64,000 nucleotides of DNA from Alloascoidea africana (Eukaryota > Ascomycota > Alloascoideomycetes > Alloascoideales > Alloascoideaceae): assembly GCA_030581615.1 (NCBI GenBank), contig JAKTTT010000019.1, positions 296,872 to 360,871 of the forward strand, in the 5' to 3' direction. Of the stretch, positions 23,501 to 35,122 are shown piece after piece (the stretch's first letter is position 1; the number at the start of each line of letters is the position of its first letter). The position numbers and the translations under genes are program-made. The notes under the pieces were generated by a model. The model was not told the DNA's origin. It saw only the letters and a program-made list of their open reading frames with translations, and ran no database searches.

Positions 23501-23728
23501 AGGTGCCCTTTCCAGATTAACCAGATCTTGTCGACTCAACACATTCACCGAAAGAGTCTTCTTTCGTGGCTTTTTTTGAACCTTCGCTGCGATCTCTTCA
23601 GGCGTGGGCAGATATTTGGATTGTCTCGTCTTGGAACTGGGCTGCTTCTTGCCCTGGTTCGCCAACTTGGGCGGAACCATCAACTGTGACGGTATCGGCG
23701 CAGGATAGAAAGTCGAGCGACGGTCCAT
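20486..23728 (-). CDS. Large Gln-rich low-complexity protein of unknown function
   Basis: A 1080-residue frame starting at the first ATG (23728; the upstream 17 codons lack an ATG). The N-terminal ~110 residues look conserved-like and ordered: DRRSTFYPAPIPSQLMVPP, then KKTLSVNVLSRQDLVNLE and EISHVIRMSHLYPEDDPLLE. The middle is disordered and acidic. Two short helical motifs are similar to each other, RRTLLEELEARK and KGSLLDEIDTRK, both followed by basic residues; such motifs recur in fungal cortical or polarity proteins. The C-terminus is rich in Gln, Tyr and Asn, with AQ repeats and a final polyGln before YPNQYYY. I do not recognise an orthologue and assign no role. Confidence 0.75.
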
Positions 23729-24063
23729 GGCGATTAATACACTCCTATGTCTTTGTCTCTTTATGTTTTGTGTCCACAACTTCTCGCCTCAAGCTTCAAA
23801 CAACCCTCGCTGGGCTCCTTTCACGGACAAAAAGACATCATCTTTTCTAGGTCTGGAGGGTGTACGGGTGTTTGTCTCTCTGCCACTTTTTTTTTTGCAC
23901 GCTCCAAAAAGATGCCCAGCGCCAAGCAGGTTGGCACGGCAACAACAGTATATCCGGAAAGAGCGAGAATGCCACTTTTGTCTTTTTGACCGCCTTTTTT
24001 TTTTCTTTCTCTTTTTCTCTTTTTTCCCCTTCATCTTTCGTTTCGACTTCTAGACCAAGTAAT
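23729..24063. promoter_or_regulatory. Divergent promoter region
   Basis: 335 bp between the start codons of the minus-strand Gln-rich gene and the plus-strand CYSTM gene. A pyrimidine-rich CTTTTTTTC tract (23990-24045) directly precedes the CYSTM start. No specific factor site was recognised. Confidence 0.45.
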
Positions 24064-24428
24064 ATGAGCTATGTGAGTATAATGCCATTGGGCGGTTCCA
24101 ATGCCCGCGGCCACTGCCACTGCTTCGGACCGGCATGCTAACCGTTCCCTCCTCCTAGCAACAAGGTGGTTATCAGCAGGGCTATCCTCCTCCTCAAGGT
24201 GGCTATCCTCCCCAGGGTTATCCTCCTCAAGGTGGCTATGCTCCACAGCCCCAACCCATCATTATCCAACAGCAGCCTCAACAGCAGTCCAGCAGTAGCG
24301 ATGGATGCTGTGCCGGATGGTAAGTGCATCCACCCTTTTCACATACCTTTGTCCTCCTATTTGCTAATTGAATAATCATCAGTTTGGCTGCCCTTTGTTG
24401 CTGCTGTGCCCTGGACGCATTGACGTAG
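24064..24428 (+). CDS. CYSTM-family small tail-anchored protein, three exons
   Basis: Exons 24064-24072, 24159-24319 and 24383-24428 give 71 residues. The first exon is only nine bases (Met-Ser-Tyr). Intron 1 (86 nt) runs GTGAGT...CCTAG with a TGCTAAC branch site; intron 2 (63 nt) runs GTAAGT...TCAG with GCTAAT. The protein is Gln/Gly/Tyr/Pro-rich (GGYPPQGYPP repeats), followed by a Ser run and the cysteine-rich module GCCAGCLAALCCCCALDAL. That module defines the CYSTM family, small membrane-anchored stress proteins such as yeast YBR016W and YDL012C. Both splice phases agree, and the terminal module appears only after joining, which supports the model strongly. Confidence 0.88.
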
Positions 24429-25948
24429 AACCATCTTCAAAAACTCCTCCTCCTTGGCCTTTTGCGTTTCTTTCGATGCATCTGTTATACAAAAATGAAA
24501 AGACAATCCTGACCCTCATACTTTTTTTATTCGTTGTTTTTTAATCCTCGTTTTATATGTGCTATACTGCTTACTGGTCATGTATACTTGAGATGAGAGA
24601 AGGGGAAGGACATTCTGGGACTAATACAGTTGTGATTGCACGCCTAGAAAGGTGATCAAGTGAAAGCGGTTTTTTTTTTCTTTTTTTTTATCTCTAGCTG
24701 TTGCTTCTTTTTTTGGTTCCTACTATATGTAATCTCAGATCTCAGTTTTTTTTTTTAAGAAAAGACCATCTCTATATCTCTTTATCTGAAACTATGCTGA
24801 CGCGCTAAGACGTTACACGCTATGCCTGCAAACCCTTTTGTTCGTACTCTAGCTCGTAATTGTTATCGCAATCGTATCCAGATCCCACCTAGAATTCCAT
24901 ATCGATAATATGAATGAGAAAAGACCAGCGCTTAACATCTGGAACTCCAGACGATCCGGAAAATCCAGAACGGCATGGCTGCGAGCACGTGGGCTACACT
25001 CCGCCCACAGCCTCGCTCACCAGCCGCTGGGTCTCCCGATAACGATAGCGATAGCGCCAGTACCGCTAGTTCCATCATGGTGTGTCTCGTTGAATAGATA
25101 TAACTACACACGAAGAACACGGAATATGGGCATGTGTCCGTTTCGATCCCACGAATATGATAACCGCGGCAGCAACGGTCCCATGAACGTGAAGGAAAAC
25201 CAAACACACAATTGGACTCGGTGTAATGAAATCCTCCAGCTCAAAAAGACTTGTCTTAAACTCTTTAGACCGTGGAACTTATCAATGTTGATATTTTTCA
25301 TTCTTGTCTCTCCATCCCATTGTCACAAAACCTACTACTAACGATGACTCGCGCATCTTTTTTTTTTTTTTGCATTTTGCATTTTGCAGGCTACTTTTCC
25401 AGCCGCGCCGCACGGGAACGATCAACCGCGCATATTTGCGCAAGCATGCGCAAAAGTCAGCAAGGCCGAAATTTTATTTCAATCAGAAGGATCTTCCTCC
25501 CTCCATGTAAACATTTTTGTTTCCTTTAGAGAGCACAACCGAGAACTGAGTAAACTGAGAAAAGCTGAGAAAGCGTGCAAGTGTGAACATGAATAATAAA
25601 TAAAAAATAGAACAAGCTTTGATTTTTTTGGTTTTAACTTTTTCTGCTTTGCTACTTTTATCTGGTCTCATTCTTCTAATTTTCAATAATCTTTTCTCCT
25701 TTTCCTTTTCCTTTTCCCTTTTTTCTTTTCTTTTTCACCTTCTCTTCTTCCAACTTTCCCCTTCTCTCTACTTCCATATAGATCTGGAATAGGACTCTAT
25801 CGCAAACACTCTCAACAGAGCAGAGTAGAATATATCAAACACACGATAGAATTTTCCTTCAAACGTAAAACCGCCTTTTCCTATATCCGCTGCACCAGCG
25901 TTTTCGTCACCCATCAACAACATACCTATCGAGACAAAACTTCGCCCA
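24429..25948. other. Intergenic region with one possible small spliced gene
   Basis: About 1.5 kb. Mostly AT-rich spacer with T-runs; the last 300 bp before SNU13 contain a CT-rich tract (25690-25765). A less AT-rich block at 24920-25230 may contain a two-exon small gene (separate entry). No other coding signal was seen. Confidence 0.4.
24975..25226 (+). CDS. Possible two-exon small protein (52 residues), unknown
   Basis: Proposed exons 24975-25079 and 25173-25226. Exon 1 reads MAASTWATLRPQPRSPAAG and continues through DNDSDSASTASS. It ends at GTGTGT, and a GATAAC branch-like site precedes the CAG acceptor at 25172. Phase is 0 and the joined frame ends with QLDSV and TAA. Composition (Ser/Asp/Ala-rich, little aromatic) is like a disordered protein. 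There is no recognised family, the donor is weak, and chance is quite possible. Confidence 0.25.
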
Positions 25949-26335
25949 ATGACGGAAACAGAACCAAATCCCAAAGCTTTCCCCCTCGCGGACCCGGATC
26001 TGACACAGACAATTCTGGATACAATCCAACAGGCAAGCCACTATAGACAACTCAAGAAGGGAGCGAACGAAGCGACAAAAACTTTAAACAGAGGCATCAG
26101 CGAGTTTATCATCATGGCTGCAGATACAGAGCCGATCGAAATTCTGTTACACCTACCGCTACTCTGTGAGGATAAAAACGTTCCCTATGTTTTCATCTCA
26201 AGCAAAATGGCCCTGGGTAGAGCATGCGGGGTCTCGAGACCAGTCATTGCTGCAAGTGTTACGTCTAATGACTCGAGTAAGCTAAAAGAAGGCATCTTTA
26301 AGCTGAAGAACAGAATAGAGGCAATGTTGATCTGA
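25949..26335 (+). CDS. SNU13: U4/U6.U5 snRNP and box C/D snoRNP protein Snu13 (15.5K)
   Basis: A 128-residue L7Ae-family RNA-binding protein that recognises kink-turns in U4 snRNA and in box C/D snoRNAs, acting in pre-mRNA splicing and rRNA 2'-O-methylation. Nearly the whole sequence follows the family: [26 protein letters not shown], then [19 protein letters not shown] and the [14 protein letters not shown] loop. Length is that of the family (126-128). No intron in the coding part. The start is the only ATG giving the normal N-terminus. Confidence 0.97.
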   Translation: MTETEPNPKAFPLADPDLTQTILDTIQQASHYRQLKKGANEATKTLNRGISEFIIMAADTEPIEILLHLPLLCEDKNVPYVFISSKMALGRACGVSRPVIAASVTSNDSSKLKEGIFKLKNRIEAMLI

Positions 26336-28030
26336 AAGAAACAATTAAGAATGAAAAAAAACAAAAAAAATAACATAAAAAAAATTTCACAAGTGTTGAA
26401 AGAAACAAGAAGGAGGGATCTCTCTTTCAGCATGTGAAATGTCTTTATTTAAGCGCTGTATACTCTCTGGTCATTTTTTATATTATAAACATCATGATTC
26501 CACGATGAAAAAAAAAAATACAACAAAATGCATCGATCGTCATGTCTTAGAAACAAACAATAAAAAGAAAAATAGTGAAGGCGGCCATTTTTCAACGATG
26601 GAATTCTACATCTAATCCTGTTCATTCTTCCCGGTTTAGCCTCTTGTGTCCTTTCTTTTGTGCTTTTCTCCAACCTTTGTCAAGTTTGATGTACGGTATA
26701 TAGCAGTAGGTGGAATGGTCCACCCATTCTAATCTAAACAGTGTGTTCATATATTCTGCGTGATCTACGACTATAGATTCGAAAACTTTCGCTCCCTCGT
26801 TATATGTGGAACATCGCGGAGCGGGCCACAAGACCCCGAAATGGGGGCACAAAATCGTGCGAAAGTTAGCCTTAGCCTCAGCGATTACAGTGTATACACA
26901 CTACTTCCACTTGTTTTATCGCATTATGGAGATGAATAGAAACCGGCCGTTCCAAACCACGGCATGGCCTGGACCAAACCAAAAAAAAAAAAAAAAACTA
27001 ACCTGGTGAACGTCTATAACGCTTGCTGCTTCATGTCCCCCCCATGATGATCCTTCGTGCCTCTCGTCCTTTCTCGCTTGGCTCCACCTTTTCTGTAAAG
27101 TCCAAGCATCTCATATGGATGGGTATGCAGTCTTGATGATCATCATGAGGATCCTTATGATCATCATCAACACTAGCATCTCACACACCAAAAACAAAAT
27201 TGTGAACCATGATATGCTACTGTGCTTTTTCTTGATTCCTTTTCGTTTCTCAAATTCTAATGGGAATTGATAAACGCACAAGATCCAACTGGTGGAGATG
27301 ATCTGTCCTGCTGTACACTTCCCAAAAGGAAGATCATCATTGTTGTTGCAAGATAAGGCCAGACTAACTGAGAGCTTAAAAAAAAAACTAGCTTTCCTTT
27401 GTCCTCGCTGGCAAGCATTAGCCTTCCTTGTGTCTACTGCTAAATGTAGATCCTGAGTTTTAGACCAGCGTTGGGGGTACAGACAGATGCTGATCTGTGC
27501 AAACCTAAAGTAGAGCATTCGGGGGTTTTGTTTGAGCTTTTGAGCCCCAGCTGGAACCAAAACTGAAATCAGAACCAGCCTCAACGCCAGCGTCAGCGTC
27601 AGAACTAGAACTGAAAAATGTAGAATTGGAATTGGAATTGGAACTGGAACTGGAACTGGAACTGGAATAGAACTTGAAGCAGGCATTCTTAAAGAACAGC
27701 AGGGCAAAAACCCTCAATGCGTCCCCCTTTTTGTGTTTTCTACCCCCAACTTTTACTTGGTCCTACTATGCTCGCCTTGAGTTTCAACAATCCAGACCGG
27801 AAACTTGCAACAAGTGAAACGTCATTTGGGAAGATTAGAAAATGGAAAAAGGATATATGCGCGCACTTTTCGAGACATCCATGCATGTATATATTTGTGT
27901 GGATATGTGCGCGATGATCTTCCTGCATATCTATATTTCTCCGTTTTTGCATCATCCGCCAGCACCACATTTAAATTGTGGTATACACCTCTCTTCCACT
28001 CAACTCAACTAAACTGTAGCATGATCATGA
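26336..28030. other. Intergenic region between SNU13 and DDB1
   Basis: About 1.7 kb between the SNU13 3' end and the DDB1 3' end, with no supported gene. It has an A-run at 26982-26997 and a GAATTG/GAACTG microsatellite at about 27628-27668, readable as Glu-Leu repeats on one strand and Ser/Asn repeats on the other. A TGATCATCATGA-type inverted repeat lies near 27135-27170. Confidence 0.4.
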
Positions 28031-31000
28031 TCACCCTACGTCCTCTCCAGGCGCGCTTCCAGATGTGTTCAACTGAACAAGAAACGGGTCCACAATCCCG
28101 CTGACTATTCTTAAAACATCGGCTGAAGAGTACTCGACATTGTTGAGGCACACTGTGATGCTCTGAAGCGCCGGCGGCAGATTCAGATATCCTCTTAGTA
28201 TAGAGCCATCGATAAAGCTATTCTTGTTCACTTCCATCCGCACCTGACTGCGAAAACAGATATGCCTGTTTGGTCATTGAAAAGTTAGTGCCTATTGCCA
28301 AAAAAAAAAAAAAATGGAAAATGGAAAAGTCTTAAAATATTACTTACTCTTTATATGCTCTGAAAGCATTCACACCAGCTTCTGGTCTGTCCAAAGATTT
28401 CAATAGATGTACAGCCTCCTCCTGAATTTCCATCAATAGCGCAAAGTAATCCAAATCTTCAATCCAGTAGTGGATGTAGAGACCGCCGTTGATTGTACCA
28501 ATGCACGTTGTGGGAATCAAAGTTCTCGAAGAATATCGCCTATAGTCTTCTTTGCTTTCTATCTGGTTTGATCCCTCTTCACCTTTGTTGATTTCAACCG
28601 TGAATTCAGCCTCTTCCTCATTTCCAAAGGGCTCTAATCTATCTTTGCGATTAATCCGCGCCAATACGTTTATTGGGTCCCCAATGTTACAACAAGTATG
28701 ATATTTCACTGTTGGCATAACGTGTTTGTAGGCGACACGCTCTTTGTGAATATTGGCCCTCCTCAGGTTATCGTACAAGCTGGATCGCAGCTTACAGTAC
28801 TGCTGTCGGCCTGTTTCGGACAAAATTGAAACCAATAAATCTCCTTCAACGTCACTGCTGATTGTAAAATCCTGCGATGCTTGGACAACCGCAGATGTCC
28901 AAAGGGGTTTCGGGTCCTGACTGAATTTTCTAAAACTGTGGCGAGTTTTTAGAAAAGGACTCGATGCTGATACTTCACTTTCATCCGGTGGAAAATCATA
29001 ACTATCATCGGAATAATTGTAGTCTTCTTCTTCTTCTTCACTGAAATAGAAAATGCTAGGAGACTTCATCAAATCACCCACAGCAATCAGACCATCAAAA
29101 ATCGAGATCGAACTGACTAGTTGCGGAACTTCCCCCATTGTTTTAGTAAATGGGACTATTCTAAAATCGGATGGAAATCGACCCCTATCCGACATTTCCA
29201 ACTTTTTCTTTTGCTTCTTCGTCTTCTTCTTGAACTTCAAATATTCGTCTTGCGATACACCAGTATTGCTTTCCGCCCAGTAATCTTTCCACATTTTCTC
29301 AAACTTCTCTCCTTCCCATCTCCATGGAATAACTCTGAAGGCCAGGACATGCTGACAAACTCCTATGCAAATGACGCCGCTGCCGTAGTTGGCAACACAG
29401 GTTACGTCTCCATCTTCGGGAATGTAACTAATTTTTTTGATTTTGAAATCGTCTGTGACTCCAAAAACATAAATCTTCCCACCCTGATACTCCTCTATTT
29501 TGTCCGTCATTGAACCTGTTCCAACAACAAAAACCCTGTCGTAATCTGTATTGTATTCTCTCAACTTTCCCAATCTCATGTTTTCATTATCTTTCCGTTT
29601 ATTGTTAACGTTATTAGTATTAATATTGGCAATAAAAGCAGCAGGGTTAATGAAAGGGATAGAAATGTCGGTGGAATCCTCAAGTTGCTCGTAAAACTTT
29701 GAGCCCCATCCACTTTTCTTTGAACTTTCTCCATCGTTGAATTGATTGTCGATGCAGTTTTTATCCGATCTGTTCGAATATGGGTGTAAATCACAGATGC
29801 TGTTTCCAGTCTCATTCGGGCTAAAGTAAAACGTATCCAACACTTTTAAGGTCCGTTCGTCAATCAATTTGATTGCACTCCTTCTTCTCTTGTCTTTCCT
29901 GTTCTCAGAAGAAAAAATGCCATCTTCATCATGATAGTCGTTCTCGGAGTCTTTGTAATCATAAAGCTTTGCCTCCAAGGTGAGACACACTATCACTTTA
30001 AGTGCAGGCAGTCGAATGAAACGGTTTACAAGTTGGGGGAGTTCAAGCGACTCAAAGAAAAGTTGAGGAGATGATAATCCAGCACCAAAGGAGACAAGTT
30101 GAAGTTTGTTTGATTTTGTTATCACGCTAAACACATCGTCAACCTCGTCTTGCTCCCCGTCGATTGACATACGATTGGACAATGACCTCAAGGAATGACT
30201 CTGAGAAATGTGGGCTAGGGGTTCAGGCGTTAAAACAGTTGCACAATACAGAAACATGGGCTTTCTAGTTTTATCTGATTCCATATGCGATTGAGAGTAA
30301 AACTTGACTGTGGTGTTTCCGCTGTTTGCCAACACATGGTCCGTGGACTTTCTGAAAGCAATTGGATTATGATCAATCTGAATCACCGAGTCGTATCCCT
30401 TCTGAACATTGAGCTCTTTACTCATGATCCCAGAATAGAGGACCGTAGCAACCTCTATTTTGCCCTCACCAAACCCCAAATACATGTAAATGTTTTCGTT
30501 CTTCTCATCATCAAATCTGTTGATACATATGCTTTTAACAAACCCATCTGTCGGTATTCGCTTGACCAACGAGGTTGACTCTGCTGACGATGAGCCATCA
30601 AACGTGAGCGCAATGAGCTGGACTAATTCTGCGTGCCAAAATGACACCCCGATGAGGGCGGTTGTATCGTCAAAGCACTCAATATCAATGCAGGCAATCT
30701 CATTTTCTAGGAGTAGCGTATAAACAACCCGCAAAGATTGAATTTCAAGAACTACAAGTTTATTCTTTTCAGTAACTGCGGCCAGGTATCGCCGCCCAAC
30801 AGATATGTGCTGAATGGAATCGGTTTTGTAGAAAATTTTTAAATCAGGAATTGATATCAAATTCTGCGTTGCAATCAGAGGATGATCTTCTTCGTCTCCG
30901 ACTTGAACACTGTTTATCGACAGAATTCTGTGAGGAACAGAAAAATCAAGACCCTGCCATTCCATTAGAACTTCAATATTTTCTTCTTCTCGATCGATTT

Positions 31001-32492
31001 TCAATGCGCCAATCATCCCAAAAGTGTCAACCACAACTATTCCCTGTCTCTGTAAATACCAGATATTACTTATCTGAGTAAAGTTTTTGCCGCCTTCTGT
31101 TACATCCAACTCTGCCAAAACATTTAACCGAATACCACTCTTGATCTGCTTCACAGACCCATTATAGAAACTACCAGACACTGAAGTTGCTGTAAATTCA
31201 TGCGTATTTGGATCATAAGAAGCGCTTAAATCGAGAATGGGCGAAAGAGATTGGAGTTGTTGTATTAACCGAATTGACTTTGTTTGGATGTCCAACTCAA
31301 ATAACGAAGAATAGCTGAAATGGCTCGACGCAAAAAACATGGTCTTCTCCTTGTGTTTAAAAGAAACCAAAGATGTCACAGGTGCCAACTTTCCTACCAA
31401 GGTCAATGTCGCACTTGTAACTTGAAATTCTTTGGAAAAATAGAGCGAGAGCAGATAAAACTCTCCAGTTATTGAACAAAGCAGAACGTTCTTGTTGTCG
31501 ATAAACGTATATGTTTCGAATACTGTTGGCTTGTTGATATGGACAGATACATTACTGGGAGGGCTCATGACATACTCTGACTTCCTGTTTGAGCCTGAAC
31601 TCTCTTCATCAACAAGTGTAGGAGGCGGGAAGAAATCAATTGCTGATTCTCCAACAAATAGAAAGCCACCAATGTCCTCGGAAAGAGGTATAATCAGATG
31701 AAACTGTGCCTGGATATCAGAATAATCGCCAAGCTTTGTTACCTCATTTGTATTGTCAATCTTTAAAAACCGTATGGACTTTATGTATTCAGAATCGCGG
31801 TATAGAACAGCCAAAAGTGAAAAGGAGCCACTGTTGCTTGACGAACTAGTGGATTGCTTCGTCTTGATAAAAGCCATAGACTGTATGTTAAGTGATCCAA
31901 TCGAAGCCAGCGATATGTTTTCAAAAATCGATGTTATATTGCTCGTAATTGAAATGTTTCGTGCTTGCTTCACAGCGTTTGCAAACTTTTTATTGGAAGT
32001 TGCAACGGAAAATAGTTTCAAGTATCCAAAAGAAGTATGAACAGCTATCAAAGGCTGAAACCTGGATCGATTCGTTCGAAGTCCGGAGCATTGCTGGTCT
32101 ACTGAGATAAGGTGTCCACACTCCACCGTTGGACCCGATGTTCTTCGTCGCTCGAATTCTCCATCTTCGATAGTGACAAAATCTCCATTGTTGAACGCAA
32201 CGACGTAGAACTTGTCTGTCTCAGTCGTAAAAACTATCCAATCGGTTTGATTTTTTCGGTCGACTGTGTTTGAAATCGGTGGTTTGAAAGATCCAACCTG
32301 CTCGATGCGGTCATAAGTTGGAAGTGAATGTTGTAAAACAAGAGACGGGCCATCTTCCCCATCAACTATGTCGTATATGTCAATTGTATTGATTCTCGTT
32401 AATAAGAGACTTGGCTTGGATGACGATAAAAATGGAATATATAGGGCTTTTCTAACAGATGTTGGCTCCACTATAGGCACTATCAAAGACAT
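28031..32492 (-). CDS. DDB1-type (DDB1/Mms1) triple-propeller protein, one intron
   Basis: Exons on the minus strand are 32492-28348 and 28265-28031, joined across an 82-nt intron (GTAAGT...CACTAAC...CAG) to give 1459 residues. The first frame would otherwise end at AYKE. The terminal exon restores the C-terminal FIDG motif (about 1399-1402) found in the DDB1/CPSF-A/SF3B3 superfamily. The N-terminus (PIVEPTSVRKAL, then NTIDIYDI) matches the fungal DDB1 pattern better than Cft1 or Rse1. DDB1 is the adaptor of CUL4 (Rtt101) ubiquitin ligases in DNA damage response and replication-coupled processes. The protein is longer than human DDB1 (1140), with acidic insertions such as EEEEEDYNYSDD. Mms1 is the main alternative name. 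The start is the first in-frame ATG. Confidence 0.78.
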
Positions 32493-33971
32493 GACATGCA
32501 AACGATTCTGATATTAGTGCCAGTCCGAAGCGGGTGATGTGAGGTGCTGTGATTTTTCTGGTGATGGCGAGAGGAGGTGATGGAGGAGAAGCTTTTGAGC
32601 TGATCCAAGCCGACTACCCAATCACAGAACGAAATTAGGTATATTTAAATACGAAAAGATAAAGGAGTAGCGGTTTGTTAAAGAGCAATGACTGTGACCT
32701 TGGGAGAAGAAGATGATGCTGGTTGTAAGCTCTGTCGGTATTCCAGGGGGAGTGGGCAGCCAACCCAGGAGCAGAAGAAATTGTTACATTACAGTGTCTC
32801 TTGGGAAATGAAATGAAGCGACATGAAATAGAGGGACATGATATGCCAGAGGAGAAACTGAGCTGTGTAATATAAGAGAAGCACCAGATGCAATCTGGTA
32901 AGCATTCGCATTTGCTATGTATCTGGTCGATGAAAAGAGAGAACATGACGTCTCGAACCTATTCACTTTAACAAAATTTAGAATAATGCTCTCTATTTCT
33001 GATGTACTCCCTATCGCTTATTCTCATTGCTCAAATTATCAAATGAAGTCCTAACAGCATGTTTTATGCTTCGTCTATACATCTGTATGGATTTTCAAAG
33101 AAATTGGAGCAAGAGGAGTAGAAAAGGCAGGAGTTGGGACACATTCAATTGGTTCAGAGGGAGTAGCAGGATAAGAATGATCAGGAGTGGCTAGTAATGA
33201 GATCGGAATAGAACGCTTAGGATTTGAGTTAGTGGCTATAGTGTGGCTGACAAGAACGAAATTGATCAATTGGTTTTCTGACCTGGCACAGGGTACAATA
33301 GAAGGCAGCTGGAGTAGAAGGCACTATATTTCTATGTGGCGCATTTGGGATAGAGCTTTAAAAAACGAGATGGGATTTGCACTTTCTACAGTGGAAAGCA
33401 GGTTCTAGAATAGGAGTAGAAAACCTGTCTTTGTGGTTTCATTGAGATGCTCACAGTGCAGAATTTCAGCATCAAGTAGCAGCAAGGTGCTATAAAAGGG
33501 ACTAGATACAGGATACTGAAGCTAGGAATCACAATAGAAACCATATTCATTGGAGAAATCACCAGTGGTCAAGAGTGCACATTGTGAGCGCTTCGATAAT
33601 AGCATAATCTAGCTTGACTGTAGATGTCAACTTAGCAACTATACCAATACATTCCAATCTCTTGGTAACATCTCATGCCTTAAATACAGGTAACTATTGA
33701 TGATAATAATTCTTGGCTAGCATTCTGACAATCACGATCTTGTTCCTGAACGTTCTCAGAAATACACAGGTACATAGTCTACCCTCAAATCTCACAAATA
33801 ATATACACGTGCAAGTAACGTGATACAAACAAGGGCTTTATTCCTTTAATGCTAAAACAGGTCACATTGGCGTAAATGTCAGAATAGAGTCCAAGTAACA
33901 GGAAAGCTACTCAACACCAATTTCTGTCACTTTGAGAAACACTGTGAAGTTATCAAATCCGCTGTATCAAC
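32493..33971. other. Intergenic region between DDB1 and RPS10
   Basis: Divergent spacer of about 1.5 kb. A loosely repetitive segment at 33070-33420 on the minus strand reads Pro/Thr/Ser-rich with stops and may be an old coding remnant; I cannot name it. The 33.8-33.97 kb part is the RPS10 promoter. No other feature was found. Confidence 0.4.
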
Positions 33972-34619
33972 ATGCTTATCCCAAAGGAAGATAGAAAGAA
34001 GATCCACCTTTATCTCTACCAAGGTATGTGAGCTCTTTAAAGAATACAAGAGGATATGAACAGTAAGCTTGAGAAGCCATCATTCTGCAACGACAACAAG
34101 ATATTTCAATCTTCTGTACATTACAACAATTCTGAAATTCGAAGGGAGATTTTTAAAGACTCAAGTGGTACTTATTGATCAAGCAAGCAAATAAAAAGAA
34201 TAATAATAGCTCTCAAGTGAGCTGCAGAAACGAATCTTTTACCTTTTTTTGGTCGTAAGTTCTGCTATATTAACACGAATTTCTTAGAGGGTGTTGTTGT
34301 CGCCAAGAAGGACTTCAACCAGCCAAAGCACGAGGAGATTGACACCAAGAATCTCTACGTCATCAAGGCTCTCCAGTCTTTGACATCAAAGGGTTACGTC
34401 AAGACTCAATTTTCATGGCAATACTATTACTACACTCTGACCAACGAAGGTGTAGAGTTCCTTCAGCAGAGTCTTAACATCCCCAAGGAAGTTTTGCCAA
34501 AGACCCACTTGAGAGAATCCAACCCCGAGTCTGGCGAGCGATTCCGTGGAAGAAGAGGACCTCCTAGACGTGGAGGTGCTGAGGGTGGTTACAGAAGGAG
34601 AGAAGCAAGACCAGAGTAG
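33972..34619 (+). CDS. RPS10: 40S ribosomal protein S10 (eS10), one intron
   Basis: Exons 33972-34023 and 34288-34619 encode 127 residues. Exon 1 reads MLIPKEDRKKIHLYLYQ and breaks after the first base of a Glu codon; exon 2 resumes GVVVAKKDFNQPKHEEID. Further family blocks are NLYVIKALQSLTSKGYVK, the SWQYYYYTLT segment, the PKTHLRE stretch and an RGRRGPPRRGG Arg/Gly tail. The intron is 264 nt, starts GTATGT, ends TTCTTAG and has a TATTAAC branch site 15 nt before the acceptor. eS10 sits near the mRNA entry of the 40S head. An intron after a short first exon is common in yeast ribosomal protein genes. Confidence 0.96.
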
Positions 34620-35122
34620 ATCTAGTTTTTCACAGCTAATATACTATTTTGATGAATCATTAGGACATAAGATACAGATGGTGTATCAGGTACTATTAAA
34701 TCGTTTACCAATTTTTGTATTCATGTGCATAGTAGGATTCTTTAGTACTGGGCCAGGCTCTGATTAAAACGCGTTGTGTAGATTTTCCTTTTGTGCCGCT
34801 CAGCTGAAGGCATAAAGAAGTAATCTTTTTAAAACGCGTAGGCTTATCCAGACTTTCTCTAATTTCTCTTTCTTTAAATTTGTAACATTAGAAAGATTTG
34901 GGGCAAAGATTGCCAGTTTTTAGATCTTGTCTTCTCTGTGTAGTGTACTATCATCGACTCTTTTTTGTGTATCGTAGGCACAACCTTAACAGTGGACTTG
35001 AATATCAATTAATAGTCTAATCTATTTTATACCGTATTAAGCATACAAACAGGGCAAACAAAAAAAAAATTGGGAAGAAATCACCTAAGTTGAAATGGTA
35101 ATGAGCATTGGATGAAAAGAAA
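34620..35122. other. Convergent spacer between RPS10 and MOT1
   Basis: Both genes end into this AT-rich 500-bp region. It contains two AAAACGCG(T) strings near 34767 and 34831 and an A-run at 35062-35070. No gene is seen. Confidence 0.4.

Noticed and set aside
24910-25341. 143-codon plus-strand frame
   Set aside because: No domain and biased composition; overlaps the alternative small spliced model in another frame.
34024-34287. snoRNA inside the RPS10 intron
   Set aside because: The intron is long enough, but I found no convincing paired C and D boxes or H/ACA layout.
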